Assembly (NCBI GenBank): GCA_021846265.1
Contig: JAJZCF010000008.1
Span: 1 to 34,837, forward strand
Source: Actinomycetes bacterium
GTDB taxonomy: Bacteria > Actinomycetota > Acidimicrobiia > Acidimicrobiales > Acidimicrobiaceae
Direction of reading: 5' to 3'
DNA length: 34,837 nt
Shown here: one piece after another, positions 1-9,028 of the stretch
Position numbering within the stretch: position 1 is the stretch's first letter
Layout: each line of letters opens with the position of its first letter
The notes under the pieces: generated by a model
The model's database searches: none
Told to the model about the DNA's origin: nothing
Seen by the model: only the letters and a program-made list of their open reading frames with translations
Made by a program: the position numbers and the translations under genes

Positions 1-1884
1 CTACTCTTAGTCTTAGCGATGGGGGTTGGCTACTACGCCTTAAGTTCCAATAGATCGACGAAGGTTCTAGCGGTTACGACCTCCACTAGTCGGCCAAAGA
101 ATAGCTCGCAATCCACCACAACCACCCTGGCAAGCCCTACTTCGCCAGGACCGCAATTTTCGGCGGCTATTCAGGCCGAGAATGCCAAGCCCGGCACCTC
201 TGCATGGCGTATATCGGGATTCCAAATCAAGGATTCGATCCAGGGCTACACCTCAAATGTAAGTGTCCTGCCCGGGCAGAGCTTCAACCTATACGTTTCG
301 ACTATCGAACCCACCTTTACCGTAACGGCGTTCCGCATGGGTTGGTACCAGGGAAACCTCGCGAGGCAGATCTGGCAGTCCAAGCCAATTCCCGGAGTTT
401 CTCAACCAAAGTGCCCTTTGCTCAGGGCTACAAACACCATTGAGTGCTATTGGAAGCCGTCGATAGAGATCACTACGAATGCTTCTTGGTTCCCCGGCGA
501 CTACCTCTTATTGCTCCATGGCACTAATCACCAGGAAAGCTATGTACCAATAACTATCCGTCAGCCAAATTCTAACTCCGCGTACTTGGTGGTAAATGCG
601 GTGACGACTTGGCAGGCTTACAACGCCTATGGAGGCTACGACCTCTATCACGGACCTATCGGTTACTCGGACAGGTCGACAAAGGTCTCCTTCGATCGGC
701 CCTACTCCTACCAATTCGGTCAGGGCGCAGCGGATTTCTTGGGAAATGAGTTTCCGATGGTCTCGCTGATGGAGAAACTAGGCCTTAACGTAAGCTACGT
801 GACCAGCGTTGACCTGCAGAGATATCCAAACGTCGTAAAGGCGCACTCCGTGATCATCTCCCTCGGTCACGACGAATATTGGTCGCCCCAGATGCGAAGC
901 GCAGTGACGCAAGCTCGTGACCATGGAACCAATCTCATGTTCTTGGGAGCTAACGCTATCTTCAGGAGGATCCGCTTCGACTCTTCCCAATTGGGAAGCT
1001 ACCGAATTGAGGTCAACTACCGAAGCGCCGCTCTAGATCCCTACAACAAGATAAACCAGAAGTATGTCACTACCAACTGGCCGTCCCCGCCAGCAGCCGA
1101 CCCCGAATCTTCATTAATCGGCATCCAATATAGCTGCAATCCGGTTCACTACCCGATGGTCATAACGGACCCGTCAGCGTGGATCTTCGCCGGTACCGGG
1201 CTGAAATTTGGCTCAAGAATACCTCAACTCGTAGGAAGCGAATTCGACTCCTACAATCCGAACTACCCTACGCCTAAAAACCTCCAGATATTTGCCAACT
1301 CACCGGTGCTCTGTCGCAACGTGCCGTACTTTTCAGACATGTCCTACTATGTCGCCTCCTCTGGTGCCGGAGTATTCGCAACCGGAACCAACCTCTGGAT
1401 CGCCTCCACGACCACCTGGGTCTGTCCCCCACCGCTGAGTGGATGTCCGATAGCTCCTGTAGTAAAGATGACGGAGAACGTCCTCGCGGCCTTCGGCAAT
1501 GGACCAGCTGGTCCAAAATACCCAAGTGTCCCAAACGCCTATCAGGTCTATCGATATCCACCGATCCCGCCGCTGACCCCGATTATCACCACTACAACCA
1601 CGACTACAACCACGACAGAGGCTCCAAAGAATAACTGTTCTCCGACTTCGACCACAAACCCGACGCTCAATCCAACATCGACAACCGTCGGAGTTTCGCA
1701 GAACAACCCATGCGTCACCACCACGACGACTCCTGGTTCTACGACAACTACGACAACTCCCGGGTCGACATCCACCACCAATCCGGCGACGACGACCACG
1801 ACGACTCCCGGGTCGACCACAACCTCTTCAACTACAACATCTTCGACTACAACCTCGTCGACTACCACCACAACCGCTCCATAA
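1..1884 (+). CDS. Secreted/surface protein with N,N-dimethylformamidase beta-subunit-like domain and Thr/Ser/Pro-rich C-terminal tail (5' truncated by window edge)
   Basis: ORF 19-1884; the frame stays open upstream to base 1 (LLLVLA-MGVGYYAL..., TM/signal-like). Motifs FRMGWYQG, TTWQAYNAYGGYDLY, GHDEYWS resemble the DMFase large-subunit C-terminal family. Tail is TTTTTTPGSTTT...TSSTTTSSTTT. Confidence 0.75.
   Translation, partial: LLLVLAMGVGYYALSSNRSTKVLAVTTSTSRPKNSSQSTTTTLASPTSPGPQFSAAIQAENAKPGTSAWRISGFQIKDSIQGYTSNVSVLPGQSFNLYVSTIEPTFTVTAFRMGWYQGNLARQIWQSKPIPGVSQPKCPLLRATNTIECYWKPSIEITTNASWFPGDYLLLLHGTNHQESYVPITIRQPNSNSAYLVVNAVTTWQAYNAYGGYDLYHGPIGYSDRSTKVSFDRPYSYQFGQGAADFLGNEFPMVSLMEKLGLNVSYVTSVDLQRYPNVVKAHSVIISLGHDEYWSPQMRSAVTQARDHGTNLMFLGANAIFRRIRFDSSQLGSYRIEVNYRSAALDPYNKINQKYVTTNWPSPPAADPESSLIGIQYSCNPVHYPMVITDPSAWIFAGTGLKFGSRIPQLVGSEFDSYNPNYPTPKNLQIFANSPVLCRNVPYFSDMSYYVASSGAGVFATGTNLWIASTTTWVCPPPLSGCPIAPVVKMTENVLAAFGNGPAGPKYPSVPNAYQVYRYPPIPPLTPIITTTTTTTTTTEAPKNNCSPTSTTNPTLNPTSTTVGVSQNNPCVTTTTTPGSTTTTTTPGSTSTTNPATTTTTTPGSTTTSSTTTSSTTTSSTTTTTAP
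1580..1881 (+). repeat. Degenerate ACN-codon-rich minisatellite encoding the Thr-rich tail (TTTTTPGS and TTSST units)
   Basis: Repeated ACGACNACTCCNGGNTCNAC blocks (about 1726, 1750, 1799) and 15-bp TCNTCNACTACNAC units (about 1826-1870). Confidence 0.75.
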
Positions 1885-2176
1885 CCTCGTTCGTCGACGA
1901 AGCAGGCATGAGTCCACCCAATTCTGCGACCTCAACTTCGCACCCGGCAGGCCTGACTCATTCAACCCAACTTGACCGGCGTGCCACTCCTCAACGGTTA
2001 AAAAGATCGCTGCTTACTAAAGCCGCCTCCTGATCAGCAAAGTTCTAATCAAACAACATGGGCCTGATTTGAAGTCGTAGGGCCCCGTCGCTCTAGGTCT
2101 TGCCTACATCTTCACGATGAGAACTAAGGAAAATCCAACCCACAGCGCAATCCAGAAAGCACCAGCGCCGGCATTT

Positions 2177-2206
2177 TTGACACAAATTTTCATTTCTAGG
2201 AATAAT
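2177..2206 (+). promoter_or_regulatory. Candidate sigma70-type promoter upstream of the YceI gene
   Basis: TTGACA (2177-2182), 18-bp spacer, AATAAT (2201-2206); followed by AGAGGAAAC RBS just before ATG 2283. Confidence 0.4.
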
Positions 2207-2282
2207 TGAAATTGCAACTAGTTCTAATTGATGGATGCTAGAGTCGTAGCTAAGCAGAAAAAGATCAAAGAAAGAGGAAACA

Positions 2283-2837
2283 ATGTCAGCAAAGACGGCG
2301 ACAGAACTCGGCCTACAGACCGGGAAGTGGACTATCGACCCAACCCACTCTCAAATTGGCTTCTCAGCGAGGCACATGATGGTCTCAAAGGTGCGTGGAT
2401 TCTTCACTGAATTCTCCGGAGATGTCGAAGTAGCAGAGGACCTTACCCAATCGACGGTATCGGTAACGATCCAGTCTGCATCGATCACCACGAGGCAAAC
2501 CGACCGGGACAACCACGTCCGTTCGGCCGACTTCCTAGACGTCGAGAACCATCCCACTTTGACCTTTGTCTCGCAGAGCATTTCGCCAAAGGGATCCGAC
2601 TACGAACTTACTGGCGCACTCACTATTCGCGGGATCACCAATCCGGTCACCTTCGACCTTGAGTTCGATTCGACGGGACCCGACGCTTATGGAGGCGTTC
2701 GCGCTGGTCTCAATGCGTCTACAAAGATCTCGAGGAAGGCATTCGGGCTTGAGTGGAATCCCGCTCTTGAAACCGGTGGCTTCGTCGTCGCTGATGAGGT
2801 AAAACTAGAAATCGAAGTTGAGTTAGTAAAAGCTTAA
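2283..2837 (+). CDS. YceI-family protein
   Basis: 184 aa; GKWTIDPTHSQIGFSARHMMVSKVRGFF...DNHVRSADFLDVENHPTLTFVS is the YceI family signature. Confidence 0.93.
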   Translation: MSAKTATELGLQTGKWTIDPTHSQIGFSARHMMVSKVRGFFTEFSGDVEVAEDLTQSTVSVTIQSASITTRQTDRDNHVRSADFLDVENHPTLTFVSQSISPKGSDYELTGALTIRGITNPVTFDLEFDSTGPDAYGGVRAGLNASTKISRKAFGLEWNPALETGGFVVADEVKLEIEVELVKA

Positions 2838-2876
2838 TTACTCGCACACTAGGCATAATCATCTGCCCAGTGTCAC

Positions 2877-2915
2877 AAAAAAAGGGAGCCGCTAACAAAG
2901 CGGCTCCCTTTTTTT
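2877..2915. terminator. Strong intrinsic terminator, bidirectional by symmetry
   Basis: AAAAAAA GGGAGCCGCT (2884-2893) AACAA AGCGGCTCCC (2899-2908) TTTTTTT; perfect 10-bp GC-rich stem with flanking A7/T7. Confidence 0.92.
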
Positions 2916-3039
2916 CTTCAAAAGTACTAGTACAAGCTAACTCAATAAGGTACCGCCAATAGCCCTACCTCCACCTGAAGACGGAGGCTTCGTCAACTAC
3001 TCCGGACAAAAAGCCTCGTCGAGCTAAGGGATCACTACT

Positions 3040-3675
3040 TTACTTCTTCGCAGGTGCGTAGTACGGGTTCGATCCAGAGAGATGGTCAGTTGCGTCCTTG
3101 ACGGCTTTGATCTGCGGAGCGGCTTCTTTGATTGCCACTTCGATTCCCTGAGAAAGTGTTACCGCAGCCATACCACAGCCCTGACACCCGCCCGAAAGTC
3201 GAACATAAGCGATATCGTCCACGACACCAACGAGGTCTACTCGGCCCCCATGAGCGGCAATTTGTGGATTTACCTCATTCTGCAACACGGTGGCAATTAG
3301 AACCGCTGTATCGGAGCTCATCGATTCGGGGCCAAATTCCGGAAAGACCGTATCGTCCGCTACCGGTGAGTTAGGGTTCAAAATGACGAGTCCGCCGTCA
3401 GCTGAAAGATCGAGCGTCGCCCCAAGCAGGCGATCACGAGAAGCCTCCGGCACGACAATGCTTATGCCGTTTTGCAGCACTATGAGGTCTCCGTCGGTAG
3501 CATCCGCAAGGTGCTCGAAGTAGACGTCGTATTCAAAACTCGTCGCATTAGCGCCGCTCACATCGACCCAAAGAGCCAAAAGTTCCGAGTCTTCCTCCTG
3601 AGCGAGCGCCTCTGTAACGACCTCGGCCGCACTGGCAGTCACCTTGAATGGATGCTCTTTATCGCCTATCTCCAC
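3040..3675 (-). CDS. NfuA-like Fe-S biogenesis protein (HesB/IscA-like N-terminus + NifU C-terminal domain)
   Basis: 211 aa; C-terminal VRLSGGCQGCGMAAVTLSQGIEVAIKEAAPQI (CxxC NifU-like); N-terminal region resembles IscA-like fold. Confidence 0.88.
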   Translation of the reverse strand: MEIGDKEHPFKVTASAAEVVTEALAQEEDSELLALWVDVSGANATSFEYDVYFEHLADATDGDLIVLQNGISIVVPEASRDRLLGATLDLSADGGLVILNPNSPVADDTVFPEFGPESMSSDTAVLIATVLQNEVNPQIAAHGGRVDLVGVVDDIAYVRLSGGCQGCGMAAVTLSQGIEVAIKEAAPQIKAVKDATDHLSGSNPYYAPAKK

Positions 3676-3721
3676 TTTTCACCACCAAAAAATAATCCTG
3701 AATAGCAACTAGCCTACTGGT

Positions 3722-5020
3722 ATGAAAAGGGTAGTACTAATAGAACCCGCCCGAAGCTACCGCACGAGCGATTTCATGTATGGCGCGGCCTCTTTAGGGC
3801 TCGAAGTCCTCGTGGTCTCCGACGAACCGAATCCACTCGGAGAGGACTTAGCCAGGTTTGTCGACGTCGACTTTGGGGATATAGAAAAATCTGTTGAAAG
3901 AGTTGCTCCGATTGCTTTCGAATTTCAAGCCGATGCGATAGTCGCCATCGACGACAAGGGCTTAGCACTTGCTGCGGCAATTGGCGAAGCGACGGGCATC
4001 TCAGCCATAAGCGTCGATGCGGTCAATAGGTCCATGAACAAGTCGGAGATGAGGAGGGTGCTCGCCCAAAGCCAAATCCCTCAACCGGAATTTGAAGTAC
4101 TTGAACTCGGCCAAAACTACGACTTGGTCTCAAAAATAAAAAACTTCTCTAACTCAATCGGCGGCTTCCCGCTGATCATCAAGCCAACGGGCCTATCTGG
4201 GTCGAGGGGGGTTGTAAAGGTTTCGGGGGTCGATGGGATTCCCGATGCACTCGCTACGGTCGAAAAGGCGGCTGAGATGTTCAATCAAATAGATCGAACG
4301 ATCCTGATCGAGCGGTACATCGATGGAACAGAGTTTGCGGTAGAGGGAGTGGTGAGTGGCGGGAAACCCGAGGTCCTGGCCATCTTCGACAAGCCAAGAC
4401 CGCTCGTCGGCCCTTACTTCGAAGAGACGATATACCTGCTTCCTAGCGCTGCAAATGCCGGCCTACAACAGCAGATGGAAGATCTCGTGATCCGGTCCGT
4501 GGTAGCTCTCGGCATCGACGTCGGGGCATTTCACGCAGAGGTACGAGTGGAGGGATACGTGCCATCAGAGAAAGTCGGCCATGTTATTTCAGCCACGAAA
4601 GTATTTCTGATCGAACTCGCTGCCAGATCCATCGGCGGAAAGTGCTCAAAGTCGTTGAGATTCAAAAATGGCAGAACTTTGGAAGAGGTACTCCTTGCGC
4701 GGCAGCTAGGGATCGACCTCGAAGGAAGAACCAAGGCGCGCCAGCAGGTATCTGGGGTGCTTATGATTCCAACACCGAAAGAAGGGATTCTGAAATCGGT
4801 GAGTGGCGAAGAAGCCGCCGCTGGCATTCCTTGCGTCACCGAGATCGACATCAGCACACCGATTGGAAGCTACCTTAGGCCCGTTCCATTTTCCGATGGC
4901 TACCTTGGCTTCGTCTTCGCTAAGGGCCCAAGCCGTTCTAAGGTCCTCGATGCTCTAAATCAGGCGGAAACCCTCCTGGAGTTCGAAATTGACCAGCAAA
5001 GCTTGACCGACGAGTGCTAG
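3722..5020 (+). CDS. ATP-grasp domain protein (carboxylate-amine ligase type)
   Basis: 432 aa; GGFPLIIKPTGLSGSRGVVKVSG, ILIERYIDGTEFAVEGVVSGGKPEVLAIFDKP, EVRVEG...FLIELAARSIGGKCS are ATP-grasp motifs. Confidence 0.9.
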   Translation: MKRVVLIEPARSYRTSDFMYGAASLGLEVLVVSDEPNPLGEDLARFVDVDFGDIEKSVERVAPIAFEFQADAIVAIDDKGLALAAAIGEATGISAISVDAVNRSMNKSEMRRVLAQSQIPQPEFEVLELGQNYDLVSKIKNFSNSIGGFPLIIKPTGLSGSRGVVKVSGVDGIPDALATVEKAAEMFNQIDRTILIERYIDGTEFAVEGVVSGGKPEVLAIFDKPRPLVGPYFEETIYLLPSAANAGLQQQMEDLVIRSVVALGIDVGAFHAEVRVEGYVPSEKVGHVISATKVFLIELAARSIGGKCSKSLRFKNGRTLEEVLLARQLGIDLEGRTKARQQVSGVLMIPTPKEGILKSVSGEEAAAGIPCVTEIDISTPIGSYLRPVPFSDGYLGFVFAKGPSRSKVLDALNQAETLLEFEIDQQSLTDEC

Positions 5021-5056
5021 TACAAACTTTCTTGAGCGTAACTAAGGTGGACTGAC

Positions 5057-6616
5057 ATGAATATATTGGTCGTATCGAGCTATGAGCTGGGGCACCAGAG
5101 CCAGGCCGCAGCTGAAATTTTATCCCTCGTATCACGAGCCGACAACCGGGTGGCGTCCCTCGACATCTCATTGACGGACCACCTGCAGCGACAGATTTCA
5201 CAAGCCACGAGATCACTAGCTCCCGAGGGAATCGAGATATCCGAGGGTGCCCTTGAACTCGAGGATGTCTTCGTACTCGCAGACGTGATAGCTTTCTCGG
5301 TTCCAATGCTCACAGCTGCGTCAATGACAAGACAGCTTATTGAAAGAGCAAGATTGGTAAACCGATCTAACAAAATATGCGTCTTTGGTCTATACGCTTC
5401 GGTCTTGGCGCAAGAACCCGAAATAGGTATAGACGCTTTTTTCGCAGGCGAGTTCCATCGACCAGTCGCCGAGTGGCTTAGCTCCGGAACGCCAGGTCCC
5501 CAAGCCGTCAGCCAGACCACTGCGATAGCTAAAAACAGACAAGCGCTCGTTCCAGACAGATCGACGCTCCTGCCGCCAACCTATTACCCCCCAATTGAGG
5601 TCAGGGGGGCTTCAAAAACCGTCGGCTACACCGAAGCCACCAGGGGTTGCAGGCACAGCTGTCTCCACTGCCCGGTCCCTGCTGTCTACCACGGGAGAAT
5701 AAGGGTTAACGAGGGGTCAGACGTGCTAACCGACATAACCCACCTGGTCGAATCGGGGGCGCAGCACATCACATTTGGCGACCCGGACTTTCTGAATGCG
5801 CCGGCTCACTCGAAAAAGATCGTCGACTCACTCCATAGTCGCTTTGGGACTGGTAGTGACTACGAGCAACTTACTGGCGCCTCTGTCACTTTTGACGCAA
5901 CTATCAAAATCGAGCACATCTTGAACCATCAAGATCTGATTAAGGAGTTCGCCGATAAGGGTTGCGTGATGATAACCAGCGCGGTTGAATCATTAAACGA
6001 CAATGTCCTTTTGAAGCTGGTCAAAGGACATACGAAGGACGAGGTGATCATGGCTACCGAGTTCCTCCATGGCCTCGGGATCACCATGCACCCCTCCTTT
6101 CTCCCCTTCAATCCTTGGACCGAGAGTCAAGATCTCGCCGAGATTTTGGACTTCTGTCTGGAGTTCGGCCTAGAAGATGTAGTCGAGCCGGTGCAGTTTG
6201 GCATCCGGTTGCTCATTCCTCCTGGGTCTTTGCTCCTAGAACTGCAAGACCCCAATCTCATAATCAAGGCTTATGATGGCGGACAGATGGGATATCTCTG
6301 GAACCACGTCGACCCATCAATTGACGACCTAGCAAAGATAGTTGCCACCTCAGCCGAGTTGGCGACGATGAATAAGTTAGCTAATGTCGAGGCTCTCCGT
6401 GAAATTCGTCAGCTCGCTTATCAATTCATAGGGAAAGAACCAGCGGAGATCGAGCCCAAGTCTCGCCTAGCGCTTCAGACGAAGCTGACCGAACCGTGGT
6501 TCTGTTGTGCGGAGCCACGCTCCGATCAGCTCGTCTCGATAAGAAGGCCCTTTGGAAGCAAAAACCAAGCTTTCCAGGCTTCGATCGAATCTCTTAGTGA
6601 CTGTCCCACTCGCTAG
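5057..6616 (+). CDS. Radical SAM protein with C-terminal CCAEP motif (CUAEP/CCAEP-tail type)
   Basis: 519 aa; CRHSCLHC (CxxxCxxC) cluster motif; N-terminal B12-binding-like Rossmann region; EPWFCCAEPRSDQ near the C-terminus. Confidence 0.88.
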   Translation: MNILVVSSYELGHQSQAAAEILSLVSRADNRVASLDISLTDHLQRQISQATRSLAPEGIEISEGALELEDVFVLADVIAFSVPMLTAASMTRQLIERARLVNRSNKICVFGLYASVLAQEPEIGIDAFFAGEFHRPVAEWLSSGTPGPQAVSQTTAIAKNRQALVPDRSTLLPPTYYPPIEVRGASKTVGYTEATRGCRHSCLHCPVPAVYHGRIRVNEGSDVLTDITHLVESGAQHITFGDPDFLNAPAHSKKIVDSLHSRFGTGSDYEQLTGASVTFDATIKIEHILNHQDLIKEFADKGCVMITSAVESLNDNVLLKLVKGHTKDEVIMATEFLHGLGITMHPSFLPFNPWTESQDLAEILDFCLEFGLEDVVEPVQFGIRLLIPPGSLLLELQDPNLIIKAYDGGQMGYLWNHVDPSIDDLAKIVATSAELATMNKLANVEALREIRQLAYQFIGKEPAEIEPKSRLALQTKLTEPWFCCAEPRSDQLVSIRRPFGSKNQAFQASIESLSDCPTR

Positions 6617-6621
6617 CCATA

Positions 6622-8706
6622 ATGTTCCAAATGACGCAGAGCGAAGAGCTAAAGGACTTGAACGGCGCGCAGATAGCGGCGGTGAAGGACGAATCTCGAA
6701 GGCTCTGCATCATTGCCGGGGCTGGCTCTGGTAAGACCAAAGTGTTATCTGAGCGGATCGCTTACAGGATCAGATCAGACCTAGTCCCAGCTCCCAGGGT
6801 GCTCGCCATCACATTCACTAGAAGTGCCGCCAGAGAGCTGAAGAGGAGAATCGCCGGAAACTCCGGTGGCGAAACCGTTGAATGCTTCACTTTTCACGCG
6901 TTCGCCTTGAGTCTCTTGAAGCGGGACTCAACAGATAACGCAAAGTCACTGCCAAAACTAATGGAGTCCAAGGCGGCGCACCTCAAGAGGGCTATATCCA
7001 AGCTTGAAGGATCCAGCAGGACAGCCCTAGTCGACAATGAGTCCCTCTATGAGGTCCTTCGCCAAATCGAGTGGGCGATGGCAAAAGACTTCTCGCCTGA
7101 GGAGTATCTAAAGTCCCCCGAAGCATCGGACCACGCCGCAAAGGCATTTTCCTCACTCAATCAAAAAGCTAGGCAAAACCTCGACCACACCCAGCTAGCA
7201 GCGATCTTTGACGCTTATCTTTTACATAAGCGGCGCGCAAGGATTATGGATCTCGACGACCTGATACCAATGGCAACAGAACTGCTGGCAACCGATTCCA
7301 AGGCCAAAGAAGTATTTCAGTGGCTCTACCGAGAAATCTACGTAGACGAGTTTCAAGATATAAACCCCGCCCAAATGAAGCTGTTAAAGCACCTCGTGGG
7401 CCCAAAAAGCGCGATATGCGTCGTCGGCGACCCTCGTCAGGCGATCTACGGGTGGAATGGATCAGATCCGAGCTTAATTTTTGACTTCGAAAAGCAGTTC
7501 CCAGGCGGAAAAAGCCTTGGCCTCACTAAGAACTACAGGTCGACACCCGAAATCCTTCACCTCGCCAACAGGATTAACTTGGGAAGGGCTTCCAAGCTAG
7601 ATCCGATAGAGTCGACCAGGACCCAGGGTGAGTCGCCAAAAGTTCTGCAATTTGAAAACGACGATGACGAAGTTGAAGGAGTAGTCCAAGAGATCATCGG
7701 CCTCATCCATCAAGGCATCAGGCCCGGGTCGATTGCAGTGCTAGCAAGGACAAATTCTCAGCTTATAGATTTCGAAAGAAAAATCAGAGCCCTAGAGATA
7801 CCATGTGTCGTCTTGGGCGGATCCAAGTCGAATACCGGTGCCGAGGTGAAATACGTACTCGATGCCTTGGAAGAGCAAGACCCAGAGATGTCGATCTCCC
7901 GAGTTTGCGACGAAATCGAAGCGATCACCTCGTCTGGTTTCGAGTCAGACTCGTCGCCCCTGATGCCTCCGGACCATTTTGATCTTCGCTATTACAAGCG
8001 CAAACTCGGCGCCCTCCTCGACCAGTCGATTGAGATAAAGCGCCAAAACCAAGCAGCTACCCTGAAGGACTTGCGAGAAGAAGCTCTAGACCCGGAGTCG
8101 CAAGGACTTAGCAACGCCGGGGTGACCCTGTGCAGCTTTCATAAGGCAAAGGGCCTCGAATGGAACTGTGTATTCGTGGTCGGCGTCGAAGAGGGGACCA
8201 TTCCTCACTATTTGGCCGAAACCGACCAAGAGTTGCAAGAGGAGGCACGGCTCCTTTACGTAGCTTTTACAAGAGCGAGGGATCGGCTTACGGTTACCAT
8301 GGCGAACACTAGGAAGCGGGGAAGCTTCTTGGTGAATAGGGATCCATCGAGGTATCTAGCTACCAGCGACTTTGTCACCAACGCCAAAGCAGTGGGTGGA
8401 AGTCAGATCGGCGGGAGAAACCCTAAGGACGAGGCCATCTCGAAATCAAGGAGCCTGCTAAACGGGACAGCTAGATCAGATAGTCAAATCTACTCCTCAT
8501 TAGCCAAATGGAGAAAAGAGCGGGCGAGAATAAACGGAATTTCTGAAAAAGCTATCTTCTCTGATGGTTGCTTACACAAGATAGCTGTGGTACGGCCAAA
8601 GACAAGCCCCGATCTGATAGTTCTTTGTCGAGGTTACGAGGTGCAGGCCGAGCTGTTCAGCGACGTTCTCCTCGAACTCCTCACAAAGTCGGAAAACCTT
8701 AGCTAG
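6622..8706 (+). CDS. UvrD/Rep-family ATP-dependent DNA helicase, UvrD2-like with C-terminal HRDC-like domain
   Basis: 694 aa; AGAGSGKTKVLSERI (Walker A), YVDEFQDINPAQ, GDPRQAIYGWNGS, NYRSTPEIL, SFHKAKGLEWNCVFVVG, ARLLYVAFTRARDRL; C-terminal LAKWRKERARINGI...LLELL resembles HRDC. Confidence 0.93.
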   Translation: MFQMTQSEELKDLNGAQIAAVKDESRRLCIIAGAGSGKTKVLSERIAYRIRSDLVPAPRVLAITFTRSAARELKRRIAGNSGGETVECFTFHAFALSLLKRDSTDNAKSLPKLMESKAAHLKRAISKLEGSSRTALVDNESLYEVLRQIEWAMAKDFSPEEYLKSPEASDHAAKAFSSLNQKARQNLDHTQLAAIFDAYLLHKRRARIMDLDDLIPMATELLATDSKAKEVFQWLYREIYVDEFQDINPAQMKLLKHLVGPKSAICVVGDPRQAIYGWNGSDPSLIFDFEKQFPGGKSLGLTKNYRSTPEILHLANRINLGRASKLDPIESTRTQGESPKVLQFENDDDEVEGVVQEIIGLIHQGIRPGSIAVLARTNSQLIDFERKIRALEIPCVVLGGSKSNTGAEVKYVLDALEEQDPEMSISRVCDEIEAITSSGFESDSSPLMPPDHFDLRYYKRKLGALLDQSIEIKRQNQAATLKDLREEALDPESQGLSNAGVTLCSFHKAKGLEWNCVFVVGVEEGTIPHYLAETDQELQEEARLLYVAFTRARDRLTVTMANTRKRGSFLVNRDPSRYLATSDFVTNAKAVGGSQIGGRNPKDEAISKSRSLLNGTARSDSQIYSSLAKWRKERARINGISEKAIFSDGCLHKIAVVRPKTSPDLIVLCRGYEVQAELFSDVLLELLTKSENLS

Positions 8707-9028
8707 CTGGTTATCCTAGCTAGCGCCAAATTCTCAAATATCACTCGCACCTGCCAGGTTGTCAGGTTGTGAAATCCGTTGCAGATAATGTTGAGGGGTT
8801 CCCGGGGTGCATTTGGCCTTAGATAACATTTTCAACGCATAAAACCAACGCCGCATTAAGGGCCCCCGAACGTTGCCCAACCGCCTTCTAGCACCCAAGG
8901 AATAGCCAAACTATGAAGAAGACTATTCCTGAAATGACGGCCGAAATAGACCTGTCAACGCCAGCTAGGATGAGCCGAAACAATTAATCAGGCATTAGGT
9001 ACCCGCAACAAATATGCCGTAAGCCAAT

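Noticed and set aside
1548-1871. Val-rich 107-aa minus ORF
   Set aside because: It is the antisense of the Thr-codon repeats (ACN read as NGT), so it is a composition artefact.
1710-2033. 107-aa plus ORF rich in His/Asp
   Set aside because: Out-of-frame reading of the same repeat tail; no family motif.
2984-3030. GAGGCTT/AAGCCTC inverted repeat downstream of the NfuA-like gene
   Set aside because: Only 7 bp with a long loop; too weak to call a terminator.
5080-5520. 146-aa minus ORF
   Set aside because: Antisense to the radical SAM gene, which carries clear motifs.
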